NCBI RefSeq assembly: GCF_002250565.1 | Contig: NZ_NMVJ01000001.1 | Location: 124,001 to 188,000, forward strand | Direction: 5' to 3' | Source: Parenemella sanctibonifatiensis | Lineage (GTDB): Bacteria; Actinomycetota; Actinomycetes; Propionibacteriales; Propionibacteriaceae | Length of the DNA: 64,000 nucleotides | Position numbers and translations under genes: made by a program | Notes under the pieces: model-generated | What the model saw: only the letters and a program-made list of their open reading frames with translations | The model's database searches: none | What the model was told of the DNA's origin: nothing | Part shown: one piece after another, positions 61,130 to 64,000 of the stretch | Layout: each line of letters begins with the position of its first letter | Numbering within the stretch: the first letter of the stretch is position 1

Positions 61130-61836
61130 CAGCGAGCTCCCTGGATCGTCGCGGGACGGCGATGGTCGGCCACGATGTGACCGTCACGCATCTCGATGGT
61201 CCGGTCGCAGTGGCGGGCCACGCCCGGGTCGTGGGTGACGACCACCAGCGCCGCGCCGACCACTCGCACCGTGCGTGTCAACACCTGCAACACGTCGTGG
61301 CCGGTGGCCTGGTCCAGCGCGCCGGTCGGCTCGTCGGCGAAGATCACCGCGGGCTCGGTGACCAACGCCCGCGCGATCGCCACGCGCTGCTCCTGACCAC
61401 CGGACAGTTCACCCGGGCGCCGCGCCTCCAGGCCACGCAGGCCGAGTCGTTCCAGCCAGATCTCAGACCTCTTGAGGGCTTCCTTCCTCCCCCGACCCGC
61501 CAACAACATCGGCAGCGCCACATTTTCCACGGCCGGCAGTTCGGCCAGCAGCTGCCCGGACTGGAAGACGAAGCCGAAGTCGGTGCGCCTCAGCTTGGTC
61601 CGGGCGCCGTCCCCCATTCGCGCCAGGTCCTGGTCGGCGTAGCGCACCTCTCCCCCGCTGGGGCTGATGATGCCGGCCAGGCAGTGCAGCAGGGTCGTCT
61701 TGCCCGATCCCGACGGCCCCATGATCGCGGTGGTGCCGCGTTCCAGGTCGAGATCGACCCGGTCCAAGGCATCGATCGCCGACGGGCCGGAGCCGTAGGT
61801 CTTGGTCAGTTGTCGCGCAGAAATCACCATGGCCAT
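61129..61836 (-). CDS. ABC transporter ATP-binding protein (third FtsX-type system)
   Basis: 235 residues from ATG 61836 (ATG 61830 possible). Walker A G-P-S-G-S-G-K-T-T, V-F-Q-S-G-Q-L-L, signature L-S-G-G-Q-E-Q-R-V, Walker B I-F-A-D-E-P-T-G-A-L-D, H-loop T-H-D. MacB/LolD-like, but the Q-loop differs from the Q-D-D/N-N-L-I of the two cassette ATPases. Overlaps the permease start by one base. Divergent from pepN. Confidence 0.92.
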   Translation of the reverse strand: MAMVISARQLTKTYGSGPSAIDALDRVDLDLERGTTAIMGPSGSGKTTLLHCLAGIISPSGGEVRYADQDLARMGDGARTKLRRTDFGFVFQSGQLLAELPAVENVALPMLLAGRGRKEALKRSEIWLERLGLRGLEARRPGELSGGQEQRVAIARALVTEPAVIFADEPTGALDQATGHDVLQVLTRTVRVVGAALVVVTHDPGVARHCDRTIEMRDGHIVADHRRPATIQGAR

Positions 61837-62071
61837 CAGCCAAGTCCGTGCCCGAGGTCCGCACCATCGGTCGCGGGTCCCGCAGCCCTCGCCGCGCGGT
61901 CGCGTCACCGTCCACTCGGGCGGCACCGCGGGCGTACGGGCACTGCGACCGCAGCGGATCGGGCGACCCCGGTCACAGCTTCGTCACCGGCTCGTCATCG
62001 TGCGGTAACCTAGGCAAGCTGTACGCACTGATCCGTGACGACGGACGTGACTCGACCACAAGGCAGGTTGG

Positions 62072-64000
62072 ATGTATCCGGCAAACCTCACCCGTGCTGA
62101 GGCACAGGAGCGCTCGACAGTCCTGGCGACCCACCACTACGACGTGGCGGTCGACCTCAGCGGTCAGGATGGCCGCGTCAGCGAGGACCAGTTCCTGTCG
62201 ACCTCCACGGTCCGTTTCACGGCCAATCAGGCCGCCGAGACTCACATCGACCTGATTGCTGACGGGGTGCTGCACGCCGAACTGGACGGCGCCGAGCTCG
62301 ACCCGGCCGCCTTCAGCAATCACCGCTTCCCGCTGTCGCTGGAGGCCGGCGAGCACACGCTGACCATCATTGCGCTGGGCCGCTACAGCCACACCGGCGA
62401 GGGACTGCACCGCTTCGTCGACCCCGCCGACGACAAGGTCTACTGCTACACCCAGTTCGAGGTCCCCGACGCCCGCCGAGTCTTCGCCTGCTTCGAGCAG
62501 CCCGACCTCAAGGCCACCTTCACCTGGACCGTGACCGCCCCGGCGGACTGGACCGTCATCTCCAACGCCAACACCGTGGACCCGGAGATCACCGGCGAGA
62601 TCGGCGTGTGGCGCTTCGCCGAGACCAAGCCGATGTCGACCTACATCACCGCGATCATCGCCGGCCACTACCACGTGGTGCGCACGGCGTACGCCGGTCA
62701 GGGCCACGCCATCCCGATGTCGCTGCTGTGCCGCCAGTCCATGAAGGAGCATCTGGACGCGGATCGCATCTTTGCCACCACCAAGGCCGGTTTCCAGGTC
62801 TTCGAGGAGGCGTTCGGGATGCCGTACGCCTTCGGCTCCTACGACCAGGCCTTCGTGCCGGAATACAACGCGGGCGCGATGGAGAACGCCGGCTGTGTGA
62901 CCATCCGCGACGAATACCTCTTCCGCTCCCGGATGCCGGCCAGCGCCTACGAGGGCCGCGACAACACCATCCTCCACGAGCTGGCCCACATGTGGTTCGG
63001 CGACCTCGTGACCATGCGTTGGTGGGACGACCTGTGGCTGAACGAGTCCTTCGCCGAGTGGGCCTCGCACTTCGCGCAGGAGGAGATCGCGCGCCAGACC
63101 GAGTCGGGTGTCAACCCGTGGGCCACCTTCGCCAACCAGCGCAAGGGCTGGGCCTACACCCAGGACCAGCAGCCCACCACCCATCCGATCGCCGCCGACA
63201 TGGTCGATCTGGAGGCAGTCGAGCTCAACTTCGACGGCATCACGTACGCCAAGGGCGCCTCGGCGCTCAACCAGCTGGTCGCCTACGTCGGCCGCGACAA
63301 CTTCCTGGCCGGCGTCCGGGCGTACTTCGCCGAGCACGCCTACGGCAACACCCAGCTGTCGGACCTGATCGGCAAGCTCGAAGAAGCCTCCGGGCGGGAC
63401 CTGGCCGCGTGGGTGGAGCAGTGGCTCAACCATGCCGGGGTCAACACCCTGCGCGCCGAGTTCGAGGTCGCCGACGGAGCCTTCACCACCTTTGCGATCC
63501 GGCAGACTGCGCTGGAACAGTGGCCGACATTGCGCCTGCACCGGATGGCGGTGGGCCTGTACAACCTGGTTGACGGCGAGTTGGTGCGCACCGATCGGGT
63601 CGAACTCGACATCGACGGCGAGCTCACCGAGGTGGGCGAACTGGTCGGCAAGCAGCAGCCCGATCTGATCCTGCTCAACGACGATGACCTCACCTACGCC
63701 AAGGTGCGGTTGGACGAGCGTTCGATGCAGACGCTGGTCGAGCACATCGACGCCCTCACCGACGGGCTCGCCCGCGCAGTCTGCTGGGGTGCGGCCTGGG
63801 ACATGTGCCGGGATGCCGAGCTGAAGCCGTCGGCGTACGTCGACGTGGTGCTGCGCGGCCTGGGCTCCGAGACCGACTCGACTGCCGTGGCCTCCTGCGT
63901 ACGCCAGGCGCTCACCGCAGTGACCGCGTACACCCGACCGCAGGACCGCCCCGACGCGCGCAACCAGCTGCGGGCCGGCTTGGCCCGGCTGCTGGCCGCT
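62072..64000 (+). CDS. pepN: Aminopeptidase N, 5' part (runs off the window)
   Basis: Open from ATG 62072 to the last base with no stop (643 codons visible of the usual ~850). M1 zinc metallopeptidase that removes N-terminal residues. The substrate motif G-A-M-E-N (~269) and zinc motif H-E-L-A-H-M-W-F-G-D with the third ligand Glu in W-L-N-E-S-F-A-E are intact. AGG lies upstream of the start. The C-terminal helical domain begins around residue 540 and continues beyond 64000. Confidence 0.96.
   Translation, partial: MYPANLTRAEAQERSTVLATHHYDVAVDLSGQDGRVSEDQFLSTSTVRFTANQAAETHIDLIADGVLHAELDGAELDPAAFSNHRFPLSLEAGEHTLTIIALGRYSHTGEGLHRFVDPADDKVYCYTQFEVPDARRVFACFEQPDLKATFTWTVTAPADWTVISNANTVDPEITGEIGVWRFAETKPMSTYITAIIAGHYHVVRTAYAGQGHAIPMSLLCRQSMKEHLDADRIFATTKAGFQVFEEAFGMPYAFGSYDQAFVPEYNAGAMENAGCVTIRDEYLFRSRMPASAYEGRDNTILHELAHMWFGDLVTMRWWDDLWLNESFAEWASHFAQEEIARQTESGVNPWATFANQRKGWAYTQDQQPTTHPIAADMVDLEAVELNFDGITYAKGASALNQLVAYVGRDNFLAGVRAYFAEHAYGNTQLSDLIGKLEEASGRDLAAWVEQWLNHAGVNTLRAEFEVADGAFTTFAIRQTALEQWPTLRLHRMAVGLYNLVDGELVRTDRVELDIDGELTEVGELVGKQQPDLILLNDDDLTYAKVRLDERSMQTLVEHIDALTDGLARAVCWGAAWDMCRDAELKPSAYVDVVLRGLGSETDSTAVASCVRQALTAVTAYTRPQDRPDARNQLRAGLARLLAA

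Noticed and set aside
1-64000. Insertion sequences, prophage or CRISPR arrays
   Set aside because: No transposase, integrase, phage structural gene or regularly spaced repeat was seen on either strand.

Overview
The window looks like the chromosome of a high-GC actinobacterium, most likely Propionibacteriaceae or a near relative. The evidence is the strong G/C third-position bias, many GTG/TTG starts, a ClpP1-ClpP2-ClpX cluster, the folC-DUF4233-ndk operon, a mycothiol-dependent formaldehyde dehydrogenase (MscR), an Eis-type acetyltransferase, a mycobacterial-type RpiB, and a very frequent CGTACG word. The family assignment is inference. I saw no transposase, integrase, phage gene, rRNA or CRISPR array.

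Layout. 1-2.0 kb: end of a TauE/SafE permease and a frameshifted sulfatase. 2.0-4.8 kb: RNase E/G. 5.1-7.1 kb: three translationally coupled genes resembling WXG100/ESX-associated proteins. 7.2-11.2 kb: YaaA, a frameshifted BCCT osmolyte transporter and a CPBP protease. 11.3-15.2 kb: a LacI-regulated acyl-CoA operon (enoyl-CoA hydratase, CoA-transferase, MaoC hydratase) with a palindromic operator. 15.2-17.5 kb: folC-DUF4233-ndk. 17.6-21.9 kb: MauE/DsbA redox pair and valS. 22.2-24.1 kb: a secreted three-repeat lectin, a GT87 glycosyltransferase and a lipoprotein. 24.2-26.9 kb: clpX, clpP2, clpP1. 27.0-30.3 kb: GPH symporter and GH13 alpha-glucosidase. 30.3-33.9 kb: first ABC/secreted-protein cassette. 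34.4-36.4 kb: trigger factor, tRNA-Pro and tRNA-Gly. 36.6-41.1 kb: membrane acyltransferase, exported hydrolase, ceramidase-like protein. 41.3-44.8 kb: ABC-2 exporter with a DesKR-like two-component system. 44.8-48.9 kb: serine hydrolase, DUF2871 protein and a large LPXTG-anchored propeller-like protein. 49.0-53.8 kb: kduI with an unknown partner, nei, rpiB, eis-like gene. 53.8-57.1 kb: second ABC/secreted-protein cassette. 57.2-64.0 kb: MBL/mscR pair, alpha/beta hydrolase, a third FtsX-type ABC pair, and the 5' part of pepN running off the end.

The most interesting content is the pair of paralogous cassettes at 30.3-33.9 kb and 53.8-57.1 kb. Each encodes a small Sec-exported protein with two beta/gamma-crystallin-like (N/D)(N/D)xx(S/T)S motifs, a MacB/LolD-like ATPase, and a roughly 800-residue, ~10-TM FtsX-type permease with two large extracytoplasmic domains. 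The genes are translationally coupled in the order secreted protein, ATPase, permease. The first cassette is inserted directly behind the alpha-glucosidase gene, and a decayed copy of that gene's last ~60 bp sits on its far side, which suggests mobility. Function is unknown; a secreted inhibitor/bacteriocin-like or envelope-sensing role is inference.
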